This document shows, in pieces, positions 53,293-62,768 of a DNA stretch of 64,000 nt (positions are counted from its first letter, which is position 1; each line of letters begins with the position of its first letter). The stretch comes from Candidatus Kryptobacter tengchongensis. GTDB lineage: Bacteria; Bacteroidota; Ignavibacteria; Kryptoniales; Kryptoniaceae. The notes beneath the pieces were generated by a model. It had not been told where the DNA came from. It saw only the letters and a program-made list of their open reading frames with translations, and did not search any database. The translations under genes were made by a program, and so were the position numbers. The stretch spans positions 427,001 to 491,000 of the forward strand of contig FAON01000012.1 in assembly GCA_001485605.1 (NCBI GenBank), written 5' to 3'.

Positions 53293-56200
53293 ATGAGCGT
53301 CGTTTTAAGTTTCCCACCTGAAAAGAGGATAATTGACATAAGGAAGGAGATAGAGAACAGGATAAAGGCGGGGAAATTTGATTCCTTTATTTACATCGTG
53401 CCGACGCGAAGGAAGATAAGGGAATTGAGAAGGGAACTTCTTGAGTTCTCAAGGAATGGGGTGGCTCCAGATCTTAATCTTTTCACGCTTGAGCTTTTTG
53501 CGAGAAGTTTGTATTACTCCGCAAAACTTGAAAAGCCAAAATATCTTATATCTGAGACGATTCAGTCACTTGTCTTTCAAACGGCAATTGAAAAGGTGAT
53601 TGAAGAACTTGTGTATTTCAAGCCACCAGGGCAAATAGCTCGGAGGGAACTTCCAATTGGGACGATAAATAAAATCATTGATACGATAGTTGGTCTTAAG
53701 GAAGATGGGATTTATCCTGCGAGATTGCGTGATGAAATTGAAAAGGTTGAAAAAGATGAGGATAGGATGAAGCTCAGCGATCTTGTTAAAATTTATGAAC
53801 AGTATGAGACTCTTTTAATGAGCAATGGATTCATTGATGTCCCCGGGATTTTCAAGGAGTTAAATTATATACTCAATTCTGAAAATGTTAATTCGGTTTT
53901 CAGGGGTGCGTTTTACAATGTTGATTCAATTTTCATTGAAGGTTTCTCAATGTTTCGCTTGCCAGAGATAGAATTCATAAAAATTCTCACAAAAGTTCAT
54001 GACCTCTCAATTATCATAATGTTTGATTACTTTGAAAGAAATGACAATCTGTTCGGGCATCTTACCGACTGCTATACCAAATTCATAGATGCTGGATTTA
54101 AAAGGTATGAGATAAGACCAAGGACGGAAAACGATAGATTTGCAAGGCACATTAACAAATACCTTTTCAATTACATTGGTTCAACACTTGATGTAAAATA
54201 CGATGCTAAAAAGAGCGTAACGCTGATTGAAGCAAGGGACAGGATAGATGAGGTCAGAACCATAGCACGGGTGATAAAGAAAATTGTAAGTGAAAGACCG
54301 GACATTGATTTGAGCAAAATTTGCGTCGCAACATATAGACCGGAAAAATATACAAATCTTTTCAGAGAAATTTTTGCTGTTTATGGAATCCCGGCAAACA
54401 TAACGGATAGATTTTATCTTGAGCGTTCTCCTCTTGTTTCGTCAATAATTTCTCTTCTTGAAATTCCAATTAATGATTACAGGATAAGTGAGATAATAAA
54501 AGTTTTGATGAGTCCATATTTTAATTTTTCAGCTATCGTTGGGAGGCAATTAAAGTCGGAGAATATATATTCTGTTTCAAAGGAACTTAAGATCAAAAGC
54601 GGGAGGGAATTCTGGTGTGAAAGGGTTAAGAAACGAATTGAGATAATAAAATCAAGAATTGAAACGACAAATGATCGGGATGAATATGAACAACTTTTGA
54701 GGGAGAAGAAACTTTTTGAGGATGCACTTGCGGATTATACCGATCTCATGGAAAAAGTTGTTGATGAGTTTAATGCACTGATGACCCCGTCCGAATTTAA
54801 AGATAAACTTCATAGAGTTCTTGCTGAACTTAAAGTTCATGAGCAAATTTTGAAGGTCCCGAGAAGAGTTGCAACTCATGATGAAATTGAAAGAGATGCA
54901 AGAGCGTATCAAAAATTTATGGAGGTTGTTGATGAGTTGCTTGAGGTTTTTGAATTTAACATGAGGAAAAGAGAAAGATACAGTTTGAATTATTATGTTG
55001 ATTTGATCAAAAAAGCCTTGCCAAGGGTTCGCTATAACATAAGGCAAAAATATGGATACGGAATTTATGTTACAACACTTGAGGAGACAAGGGGTTTGAA
55101 TTTTGATGTGATGATAATCGCAGGACTTGTTGATACGGAATTCCCTTCAGTGTATGAGCCAGAAGTTTTTTTAAGTGAAGGCTTAAGGAAGACGAAAAAA
55201 ATGCATAGATTTGATGAACGCTATCTTTTCTACCAAGGCGTCGTTAATTTTAAATCACATCTTTACTTGACCTATCCAAAGACCGATGCGGAAAACGAGC
55301 TTGTGAGGTCAAGGTTTATTGATTCACTTGAGCAAGTAATTGATTTTGAGAAAGTTGATTCATCAGCTTTTAAAGATGGAATTTTCTCAAGCGATGAGCT
55401 TTATGAACGTTACGGGAGATTCCTAAAGTTTAATTCTGGAGAACTTAACACATTTGACTTTGTATCCGAGAAGTTTAAGAGGCTTGTTGAAAATTATGGG
55501 GACAAGCTCAAACATATTTTTGACATCTCAAAGATAAATTTGAACAGAAGCGAATTACATTCGGAGGACTATCTTGAATATGAAGGGATTATAAGACCAG
55601 TTTATGATGAGGAGAAGAAGAAACTTGGTGAACAGGAAGATAAAATTTTTTCTATTTCACAAATTGAGACATACGGTAAATGTCCATATAGATATTTCGT
55701 TGAAAGGGTTCTTGCGCTTGAAGGTTTTGAAGAGATTGAAGAATTTCTTACTCCAATTGAAAGAGGGATACTTTATCATGAGGTTCTTTACGAATTTTAT
55801 ACAAGATGGCGTGAAACTGGCAAGAGTATTTCAGAAGATAAGGAAAGCGCAACTGAATTAATTAAAAAGATAGCCAGGGAAAAGGCGAAGGAATTTGAAA
55901 TAAATCATCCCTTGTGGAGGGTTGAATTGAAAGAGCTTGAACAAAGCATGGTTGAGTTTATTTCAAAAGAAGCGGAGATGAATTTGAAGTTGAGTTTTAA
56001 ACCAGCTTATTTTGAAGTTGCGTTTGGTCCGAGGGTTGGAATAAGGAGAAGCAGTGATAAGGAGCTTTCAACGATTGAACCAGTTCAACTTGGAGGGGTG
56101 AAAATTCAGGGTAAAATTGATAGAGTTGATGTGAGCGGTGAGGAGTTCATAATCTATGATTATAAAACGGGCAAAGTTAATGTAAAAGAAGAGGAGATTG

Positions 56201-56580
56201 AGAAGGGGATTCATCTTCAAATTCCGCTTTACATAAGAATTGCGGAGGAAATTTTTAAAAAACAAGGTAAGGAAATGAAAGGAGTTGGTGGATATAATTA
56301 TGTTGTTCGTCGGGGTATTAATAGAAAGGCTGTTATAGCTTGTGAAAAAATTAGGGTTGACAAAAGAGAAAAAAACTACTTTAGAGAGGAGGAATTTAAT
56401 CTTAGGATTGATAATGCGGTTAGCAAAGTTAGTGAATTTTCTGGTAAAATAAAAGGGGGCAAATTTAATTTGACGGAGCATGATGATATGTTGGGGAGTA
56501 TATGTGGAAATTGTGCGTATATTGAAATTTGCAGGATAAATGAAGTTAAATTCGGGGTTCAAATAAAAAAATGGGGCTGA
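53293..56580 (+). CDS. addB: AddB-like nuclease/helicase subunit with Fe-S nuclease domain
   Basis: 1095 residues. The N-terminus resembles AddB (FIYIVPTRRKIRELRRELLEF) but lacks a Walker A motif, so helicase activity here is doubtful. The C-terminal PD-(D/E)XK RecB-type nuclease is intact: ERGILYHEVLYEF, GKIDRVDVSGEEF, YDYKTGK. Four cysteines of the AddB-type 4Fe-4S cluster are placed as expected (ETYGKCPYRYF upstream, then CGNCAYIEIC near the end). With AddA it resects double-strand breaks for recombination. Overlaps the exonuclease gene region. Confidence 0.85.
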   Translation: MSVVLSFPPEKRIIDIRKEIENRIKAGKFDSFIYIVPTRRKIRELRRELLEFSRNGVAPDLNLFTLELFARSLYYSAKLEKPKYLISETIQSLVFQTAIEKVIEELVYFKPPGQIARRELPIGTINKIIDTIVGLKEDGIYPARLRDEIEKVEKDEDRMKLSDLVKIYEQYETLLMSNGFIDVPGIFKELNYILNSENVNSVFRGAFYNVDSIFIEGFSMFRLPEIEFIKILTKVHDLSIIIMFDYFERNDNLFGHLTDCYTKFIDAGFKRYEIRPRTENDRFARHINKYLFNYIGSTLDVKYDAKKSVTLIEARDRIDEVRTIARVIKKIVSERPDIDLSKICVATYRPEKYTNLFREIFAVYGIPANITDRFYLERSPLVSSIISLLEIPINDYRISEIIKVLMSPYFNFSAIVGRQLKSENIYSVSKELKIKSGREFWCERVKKRIEIIKSRIETTNDRDEYEQLLREKKLFEDALADYTDLMEKVVDEFNALMTPSEFKDKLHRVLAELKVHEQILKVPRRVATHDEIERDARAYQKFMEVVDELLEVFEFNMRKRERYSLNYYVDLIKKALPRVRYNIRQKYGYGIYVTTLEETRGLNFDVMIIAGLVDTEFPSVYEPEVFLSEGLRKTKKMHRFDERYLFYQGVVNFKSHLYLTYPKTDAENELVRSRFIDSLEQVIDFEKVDSSAFKDGIFSSDELYERYGRFLKFNSGELNTFDFVSEKFKRLVENYGDKLKHIFDISKINLNRSELHSEDYLEYEGIIRPVYDEEKKKLGEQEDKIFSISQIETYGKCPYRYFVERVLALEGFEEIEEFLTPIERGILYHEVLYEFYTRWRETGKSISEDKESATELIKKIAREKAKEFEINHPLWRVELKELEQSMVEFISKEAEMNLKLSFKPAYFEVAFGPRVGIRRSSDKELSTIEPVQLGGVKIQGKIDRVDVSGEEFIIYDYKTGKVNVKEEEIEKGIHLQIPLYIRIAEEIFKKQGKEMKGVGGYNYVVRRGINRKAVIACEKIRVDKREKNYFREEEFNLRIDNAVSKVSEFSGKIKGGKFNLTEHDDMLGSICGNCAYIEICRINEVKFGVQIKKWG

Positions 56581-56582
56581 AC

Positions 56583-57353
56583 ATGACGGGGCGAGTTATA
56601 TTTGATATTGAAACATCTGGATTTCCAATTGAGGTTTTTGATTCGGCGCAGTATGAGTATTTGATGAAATTTGCAGAGGAGGAAGAAAGCGAAGAGAAGC
56701 GTGAGAAAGAAAGGGCAAAGGTAATTGAAAGGTTAAACCTTTATCCTTTGACTGCGCAAGTTGTGGCAATTGGGATGTTGAATGTTGATTCATCTCAAGG
56801 TGTGGTGCTTTATCAAGCAAATGAGAAAGAAGAATGGACGCAGGAAATTGATAAGGTGCTAAACATTTTTGCTCCAGATGAAATTAGGAAAGATAAAGTT
56901 AAGATAAAATTTATTTCCGGGACTGAGGTGGAGATAATCCAAAAGTTCTGGGAATATATTTCAAAGTTCAAGATATTTATAACATTTAACGGGCGTGGGT
57001 TTGATTGTCCATTTTTGATGTTGAGGTCGGCGATTTTGGGTATAAAGCCAAGCCGTGATCTTATGGAATATAACAGGGCGAAGCGTGAACCACATATTGA
57101 TCTTCTTGATGAATTTACATTCTTCGGGATCACAAGAAAATTTTCGCTTGATTTTTATTGTAAAGTTTTCAATATAGAAAGTCCAAAATCCCATGGTATA
57201 ACGGGGCATGATGTGAATCAATTGTTCAATGAGGGGAGGTTCAGGGATATAGCTCAATATTGTATGTATGATTTAATTGCGGAGGCGGAGTTATTTTTCA
57301 GATGGGAACAGTTTTTAAATCCAAAAAACATTGGAAGCAATAGCTATTTATGA
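56583..57353 (+). CDS. predicted 3'-5' exonuclease (DnaQ/PolB-like RNase H fold)
   Basis: 256 residues from ATG 56583, with GGGG 8 bases upstream; an ATG at 56571 inside addB is possible. DEDDy-type exonuclease motifs: VIFDIETSGFP (motif I), FITFNGRGFDCPFLMLRS (motif II) and AQYCMYDLIAEAELFFRW (motif III with YxxxD). The family is related to the proofreading domain of DNA polymerase B. It sits between addB and addA with overlaps on both sides, so it is probably part of the same repair function. Confidence 0.85.
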   Translation: MTGRVIFDIETSGFPIEVFDSAQYEYLMKFAEEEESEEKREKERAKVIERLNLYPLTAQVVAIGMLNVDSSQGVVLYQANEKEEWTQEIDKVLNIFAPDEIRKDKVKIKFISGTEVEIIQKFWEYISKFKIFITFNGRGFDCPFLMLRSAILGIKPSRDLMEYNRAKREPHIDLLDEFTFFGITRKFSLDFYCKVFNIESPKSHGITGHDVNQLFNEGRFRDIAQYCMYDLIAEAELFFRWEQFLNPKNIGSNSYL

Positions 57354-60300
57354 GGTTGACGGAATCACAAGAGAAAGTTATAAAATCGCCTAAACATTTA
57401 TCTGTCACTGCGGGTGCTGGCTCCGGAAAGACCACCGTTTTAATTGAGAAATACATCAAAATACTTGAAGATCTTGTTGAGTCAAGGGTTGGCAAGGGCA
57501 TATCAGTTGAAGATTTAAGTGATATAGTTGAAAGCATAGTTGTTATAACTTTTACTGAAAAAGCCGGGAGTGAGTTGAGGGAAAGAGCAACGGAAGCGAT
57601 AGAGCGAAGAATAAAAGAAGCGAGGGAGAAAAATGATATTAAGATGTTGAAGGTATTTGAAGAGTTAAGAGATGCGATGCCCTCTGCTGTGATTGGGACA
57701 ATTCACTCTTTTTGTGCCCGAATCCTTCGGGAGTTCGCGGTGACGGCGGGGGTTGATCCTAACTTTACAATCCTTGAAGGAGCAGAAAGGGATCAGGTGA
57801 TTGATATAATAATTGAGGACAAGATAAAGGAATTCTTAAAACGGGAAAGTGAAGAATCCGAACGACTTTTCGGGATAATTGAACGTATGAAGATAAACAA
57901 CTTTTACAGGTTCATCAAGAAACTTATCTCTTCAAGGGAACTTGTGGAGAAAGTCAAGCGTGATATTTATCTTGCCAAGAGCGATGATGAAATAATTGAT
58001 ATGTGGAGGGATAAAATTTTTGAGTATGTTTTGAGGGTTTTTGAGGGAAGCAAAATGGCAAATGCGCTTAGAAGTTTGAGCGGACATATTTTTGAGGGCG
58101 ATGTTGAATTTCGCAACCGTGCAAATGAGTTTGATGAGGCAATTAAAAATGAAGATGTTAAAAGTGCATACAGGATTTTTATAAATGTTTTTTTTAACAT
58201 TTTTACCAAGAAAAATGAACCTCGGAAGGAAGAGGTTCTTGAACCATTGAGTAAGAAATCAGTAGAGGTGCAGAGGGAAATTTGGAAAGTGCTTGAGGTT
58301 ATTAAAAGGGTTTATAATGATATAAAAGATTTACAACTTGATAAATTTGACGAATTTAAAGAGTTTCACCGCCAGTATATTAAAGATACGAGGTTGATTA
58401 TTTCGCTCTATGATGAGATAAACCGTGAATATGAGAATTTCAAAATTCAAAATGGTTATCTTGACTTTGAGGATTTGCAATTGAAGGTGAGAGAATTGCT
58501 TGAGAAAAGCGAAGATGTGAGAAGTGAACTGTCAAAGAGATTCAGATATATAATGATTGATGAGTATCAGGATACGAATTATTTGCAGTATGAGATTGTT
58601 AAGAGGTTGATAAGGGATTTTTCGGAGAAGATAAAACTTTTTGTGGTTGGCGATGACAAGCAAAGCATATACGGTTTCAGGGGTTCAGATGTTGAGGTTT
58701 TTGATAAGACGAGATTTGAAATCCGTGGCAGAGAGGACGGTGAGGAGATATATTTAGGTGAAAGTTTTAGGCTTTTGAAGGGGATTGCGGGATTTGTTAA
58801 TCATGTTTTTGGCAAAATAATGAGCGAAAGGATAAGTGTTCATGAGGTTGAATATAAAGAGATAGTCGTTGGAAGAGATGTTGATGACGATGGAGTTGTT
58901 GAAATGCTGGTTGTTAAAAAAAGCAAGGATGAAAAAATTAGAGATTATAAAATTGTTGAAGCTGAATTTGTTGCTAAAAGGATTTTGAGATTACTTCAAG
59001 ATGAGAACGCTTATGTTTATAAAGATGGCGAGAAAAAGAGGATTGAAGCTGGGGATATTGCAGTTTTAATAAGGAATAGGGAAGTTTTAAAGCCACTTGA
59101 AAGCGCATTTGTTGAGCTTAACATTCCTTACATCGTTTCAAGTGGTATAGGATTTTATCAGACGCAGGAAATTTATGACTTTATGAATTATTTCAAGTTT
59201 ATTGTGAATACAAATGACGATGTTGCGCTTGTTGGAATTTTGCGTTCGCCATTTTTTGGGATAAGTGATTCTGAAATTTTTAGGATTTCGGTTTATGGCA
59301 GAGGTTCAACATTTTGGGAAAAAGTTAATGATTATGTTGAGCGTGCGGGAGAGCCGATGCCATCGGATAGATTAAAACGTGCAGTTGAAATTTTAACGGA
59401 AGATTTGATCGTTGCAAATAGGATGTCCATCCCGTCTTTGATTCAAAGGATAATTGAGAACACGATGTATAATGGATCAGTCCTACCGATGCGAAGGGGT
59501 GAGCAAATGATTGCGAATATCCAAAAGTTGATTGATATAGCAAGGGAATTTGAAACAAAGGGATTGAATAATCTTTATGATTTTGTTGAACAATTAAGAT
59601 TTCTTTCGGAGGTGCATTTGCGTGAGGGACAGGCAAGTGTTCAAGCAGGGATTGATGCGGTGCAGATAATGACAATACATTCTGCAAAAGGGCTTGAGTT
59701 TCCAGTTGTCGTTTTGCCGTTTTTGGGTGAAAAAGTTAGCGTCAGATCAAACGAAAGGTATAACATTGATGTTGATTATGGAATAGGGCTTGGACTCAAG
59801 GAGAATGAGAGTGATTCTAAAGAAGTTGAATTACCAATTGATTCCGTTCATAAACTCATAAGGCAACATAAAACGATCGCGGAAGAGAAAAGGGTTTTAT
59901 ATGTTGCGATGACGAGGGCAAGAGATGTTTTGATTGTCTCTGGAACTTATGGGGATAAAAATGAGGAAACATATCTTGACTGGGTTTTGAGTGCGCTTGA
60001 GGTCAGGGATAAAATTGATTATATCCCCGAAGTTGAAATTCCAACAGAGATAACTTTTAAAGGTGGGGACAAGCAGAATTATGTTGTGAGGGTTAAGGTT
60101 TACAGATATCCCAAAGATTTTGCTGAATCCTCTCTTGCTCCTGTTAGACGCGCCATTGATATTGAAATTGACGAAGATAAACTTTTCCTCGCACCGCTTG
60201 AATCCAAACCTTACGGTGAATTTTTTACTGCTACGCAACTGCAGACATTTTCACTCTGCCCAATGAAATTTTATCTTAAGTTTAGGCTTGGTCTTCCAGA

Positions 60301-61042
60301 GTTAAAAAGAGAGATTGTTTTTAATGAAGAATTTGAAGATGTTACAGCGCCACCTTATGAAGATGATTTTAAAGATGAGATCGTTGGAACTGTAAAGGGT
60401 AGAATTGTGCATGAAGTTCTTGAAAGGTGGAAGGGCGAGGTTAACGATGAAAAACTTAAAGAGGTTGTTTTGTTTACAATTCGTCAAAATGGGATTGCAA
60501 ATGAAAAAAAGGCTGGGGCACTATTTGAGTATGTGATGGGTGAGGTTAAAAGGGTTTTGGATTCGGAATTTGGTAAAAGGGTTTTCTCTTCCGATGAGCA
60601 TCATGCGGAGTATGGGATAAGTGTGAAATTTGGAGATGGTTATCTTATGGGGAAAATTGATAGATTATATAAAGTTAATGGGGAGTGGGAAATTGTTGAC
60701 TTCAAAACAGATGATATTGAAGCCAGAGAAATTGAGACAAAAAGAAAGGAATATGAAGTTCAACTTGGTGTTTATGCATATCTTTTGAGCAAACTTTATC
60801 CAGAGCAGAAAGTTTTCAGAGGTTATATCTTGTTTACGAAGTTTCCCGATTTACCTGTTGAGGTAGTTCATACGCAGGAGACATTAAAAGAGTTTGAGGG
60901 TGAGATTGCCAAGATGATTGAGACTATAAAACAGATGGATTTAAAATTGGATACTTCAATTTCCTCTGACTTCAAGGAGCATTGTTATTATTGTGGGTAT
61001 TTCAACAGCGATGATAGGAAATGTATTGGCGGGAGGTTATGA
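57350..61042 (+). CDS. addA: AddA-like UvrD/RecB helicase-nuclease
   Basis: 1230 residues. SF1A helicase motifs: SVTAGAGSGKTTVLIEKYI (Walker A, Lys27), IGTIHSFCARILREF, IDEYQDTNYLQYEIV, VVGDDKQSIYGFRGSD, MTIHSAKGLEFPVVVLP and VLYVAMTRARDVL. C-terminal RecB nuclease with GRIVHEVLERW, GKIDRLYKVNGEWEIVDFKTD. Unusually for AddA, cysteines suited to a Fe-S cluster flank this domain as well (LCPMKFYLKFRLG before it and HCYYCGYFNSDDRKC at the end). It forms the motor of an AddAB enzyme. Confidence 0.9.
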   Translation: MRLTESQEKVIKSPKHLSVTAGAGSGKTTVLIEKYIKILEDLVESRVGKGISVEDLSDIVESIVVITFTEKAGSELRERATEAIERRIKEAREKNDIKMLKVFEELRDAMPSAVIGTIHSFCARILREFAVTAGVDPNFTILEGAERDQVIDIIIEDKIKEFLKRESEESERLFGIIERMKINNFYRFIKKLISSRELVEKVKRDIYLAKSDDEIIDMWRDKIFEYVLRVFEGSKMANALRSLSGHIFEGDVEFRNRANEFDEAIKNEDVKSAYRIFINVFFNIFTKKNEPRKEEVLEPLSKKSVEVQREIWKVLEVIKRVYNDIKDLQLDKFDEFKEFHRQYIKDTRLIISLYDEINREYENFKIQNGYLDFEDLQLKVRELLEKSEDVRSELSKRFRYIMIDEYQDTNYLQYEIVKRLIRDFSEKIKLFVVGDDKQSIYGFRGSDVEVFDKTRFEIRGREDGEEIYLGESFRLLKGIAGFVNHVFGKIMSERISVHEVEYKEIVVGRDVDDDGVVEMLVVKKSKDEKIRDYKIVEAEFVAKRILRLLQDENAYVYKDGEKKRIEAGDIAVLIRNREVLKPLESAFVELNIPYIVSSGIGFYQTQEIYDFMNYFKFIVNTNDDVALVGILRSPFFGISDSEIFRISVYGRGSTFWEKVNDYVERAGEPMPSDRLKRAVEILTEDLIVANRMSIPSLIQRIIENTMYNGSVLPMRRGEQMIANIQKLIDIAREFETKGLNNLYDFVEQLRFLSEVHLREGQASVQAGIDAVQIMTIHSAKGLEFPVVVLPFLGEKVSVRSNERYNIDVDYGIGLGLKENESDSKEVELPIDSVHKLIRQHKTIAEEKRVLYVAMTRARDVLIVSGTYGDKNEETYLDWVLSALEVRDKIDYIPEVEIPTEITFKGGDKQNYVVRVKVYRYPKDFAESSLAPVRRAIDIEIDEDKLFLAPLESKPYGEFFTATQLQTFSLCPMKFYLKFRLGLPELKREIVFNEEFEDVTAPPYEDDFKDEIVGTVKGRIVHEVLERWKGEVNDEKLKEVVLFTIRQNGIANEKKAGALFEYVMGEVKRVLDSEFGKRVFSSDEHHAEYGISVKFGDGYLMGKIDRLYKVNGEWEIVDFKTDDIEAREIETKRKEYEVQLGVYAYLLSKLYPEQKVFRGYILFTKFPDLPVEVVHTQETLKEFEGEIAKMIETIKQMDLKLDTSISSDFKEHCYYCGYFNSDDRKCIGGRL

Positions 61043-61485
61043 CTTATATTTTATTGATTTTTCTCAAATCGGAGATTGAGAAAGTTGTTGGTAGGCTTGG
61101 TAAGGTTAAGCTTTCCGCGGGGTATTATGTTTATGTTGGTTCGGCGAGGTTAAATTTTGAACATAGGATAAGGAGGCATCTTGCGAGAAAGAAAAAATTG
61201 TTTTGGCATATAGATTATCTTCTTTCAGATGCGAAAGCGAAGGTTGTGGATGTATTTTATGTGGATGAAGTGATTGAACATGAAGTTGCAAGGAGTTTGC
61301 ATGAGTTAGGTTTCAAGGTGGTGGAAAATTTTGGAAGTTCAGATTGTAGTTGCCCGGGGCATTTGTTTTATGTGGATAGTAACAAAAGATTTGAGAAGGT
61401 GATTAAAAGGGTCAAGTTAAGTAAATTTAGATATATTGAGTTTAAAAAATATGGGACAGGTTTGAAGAATCCAAAAGGAATTTAG
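61039..61485 (+). CDS. DUF123 / GIY-YIG-like nuclease-fold protein
   Basis: 148 residues from ATG 61039, which has GGGAGG upstream and overlaps the addA stop; an ATG at 61021 is in frame. Features of DUF123: YYVYVGSARLNFEHRIRRHLARKKKLFWHIDYLL, then EVARSLHELGFKVVENFGSSDCSCPGHLFYV. Such domains are fused to endonuclease III or stand alone in archaea and thermophiles; activity is not established. The position suggests a DNA-repair role. Confidence 0.85.
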   Translation: MTYILLIFLKSEIEKVVGRLGKVKLSAGYYVYVGSARLNFEHRIRRHLARKKKLFWHIDYLLSDAKAKVVDVFYVDEVIEHEVARSLHELGFKVVENFGSSDCSCPGHLFYVDSNKRFEKVIKRVKLSKFRYIEFKKYGTGLKNPKGI

Positions 61486-61610
61486 TGAAGCTCGGAGGAA
61501 AATTTTATGCCAAAATTTATAAATCTGTTGAATCAAGATTTGAATTGTTAAAGTTTGATTTATTTTCAAAAATCGCTAAATTTTTTTGAAAAACTTTAAG
61601 TTTAAAAGTT

Positions 61611-62768
61611 ATGGCAAATACAGTTTTAAAGACGGAAAAGAAACGAGGTTTTATATTTGCATGCACGGATAAAAGTGAAGGCGATTTTTTAAAAAATTTG
61701 ATTTTTGCTACAAATAGAACATATGCGTACAAAGTTTCAGCAATTAGGAAGGGTGATTTCATTTTTCTTTACAATCTTGACACGGATACGATTTATGGAA
61801 CATTTATAGCAAAAAGCGATGGTTTATATGATAAATCACTTCCAATTTTCGGCGGGAAATATCCATATTATGTAGAAGTTGAACCTTTGGGTGAAATTGT
61901 AAAAAAGTCTGGCGCAAGTAAAATTTTTAAAAAGCTTCATATAACATGGAAAGATATTTTAACTAATAAAGGGGTTGAGATATTAAATTTTCTCATTCGT
62001 GGCGAAACTGTTATTTTCAATGGTGAGAATTTAACTGATGAATCTTTTAGACCTCCAATCTTTTCTACAACATTGTGGGATTACCCAAGACAAAGTTATG
62101 GGGACACACCAAAGGGCGATAATAAATATCCAGGCGTAACCCCGGCATTTATAATCTATAATTTAATTCACAGATACACTGAACCTGGGGATTTAGTTTG
62201 TGACCCTATGGCTGGTTCAGGAACTACGATTGATGTTTGCAAGGAAGAAAAGCGAAAGGTTATCGCCTTTGATATTGTTCCAACCAGGTCTGATATCATT
62301 CAAGCAGATGCAAGAAATCTTCCTTTGAAAGATAATTCGGTTGATATGATTTTCATTGATTCACCATATGGAGACAATATAAAATATAATGACCATCCTC
62401 TAAATATCGGGCATATACCCGCAAGTGAAGATAAGTTTTACGATGAGCTTGAGAAGGTGATGGTTGAGTGCCATAGAGTTTTAAAGGATGAGAAAATTTT
62501 AGCGTGGCTTATTGGAGACCAATGGGCAAAGGGAATTTTTATTCCTGTTGGTTTTAAGGTTTACGAGAGGTTGACGAAATACTTTGAGCCGGTTGATGTC
62601 ATTTGCGTTGTAAGGCGGAATCAGTCCTCAAATACACCATTTTGGCACAGTCAGGCAATCAAACATAACTTTTACTTAAGGGGATTTAAATATCTTATCA
62701 TCGTGAGAAAAACTCAGGCGAGGAAGGATAAGAAAGTCAAGATAAAGTGGGGGTATTATGAAAGATAA
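61611..62768 (+). CDS. DNA methyltransferase with N-terminal DCD-like (PUA-fold) domain
   Basis: 385 residues. Residues about 10-85 resemble the DCD domain: FIFACTDKSEGDFLKNLIFA, KGDFIFLYNLDTDTIYGTFIA, KSDGLYDK and then FGGKYPYYVEV. From about residue 145 comes an amino-methyltransferase: the SAM motif DPMAGSGTT (198-206), ADARNLPLKDNSVDMIF and the catalytic DSPYGD (250-255, in place of DPPY or SPPY). It should methylate an exocyclic amine of A or C; the choice is not clear. It overlaps the restriction endonuclease gene by 11 bases, so the pair is a type II restriction-modification system. The N-terminal domain may read modified DNA (inference). Confidence 0.82.
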   Translation: MANTVLKTEKKRGFIFACTDKSEGDFLKNLIFATNRTYAYKVSAIRKGDFIFLYNLDTDTIYGTFIAKSDGLYDKSLPIFGGKYPYYVEVEPLGEIVKKSGASKIFKKLHITWKDILTNKGVEILNFLIRGETVIFNGENLTDESFRPPIFSTTLWDYPRQSYGDTPKGDNKYPGVTPAFIIYNLIHRYTEPGDLVCDPMAGSGTTIDVCKEEKRKVIAFDIVPTRSDIIQADARNLPLKDNSVDMIFIDSPYGDNIKYNDHPLNIGHIPASEDKFYDELEKVMVECHRVLKDEKILAWLIGDQWAKGIFIPVGFKVYERLTKYFEPVDVICVVRRNQSSNTPFWHSQAIKHNFYLRGFKYLIIVRKTQARKDKKVKIKWGYYER

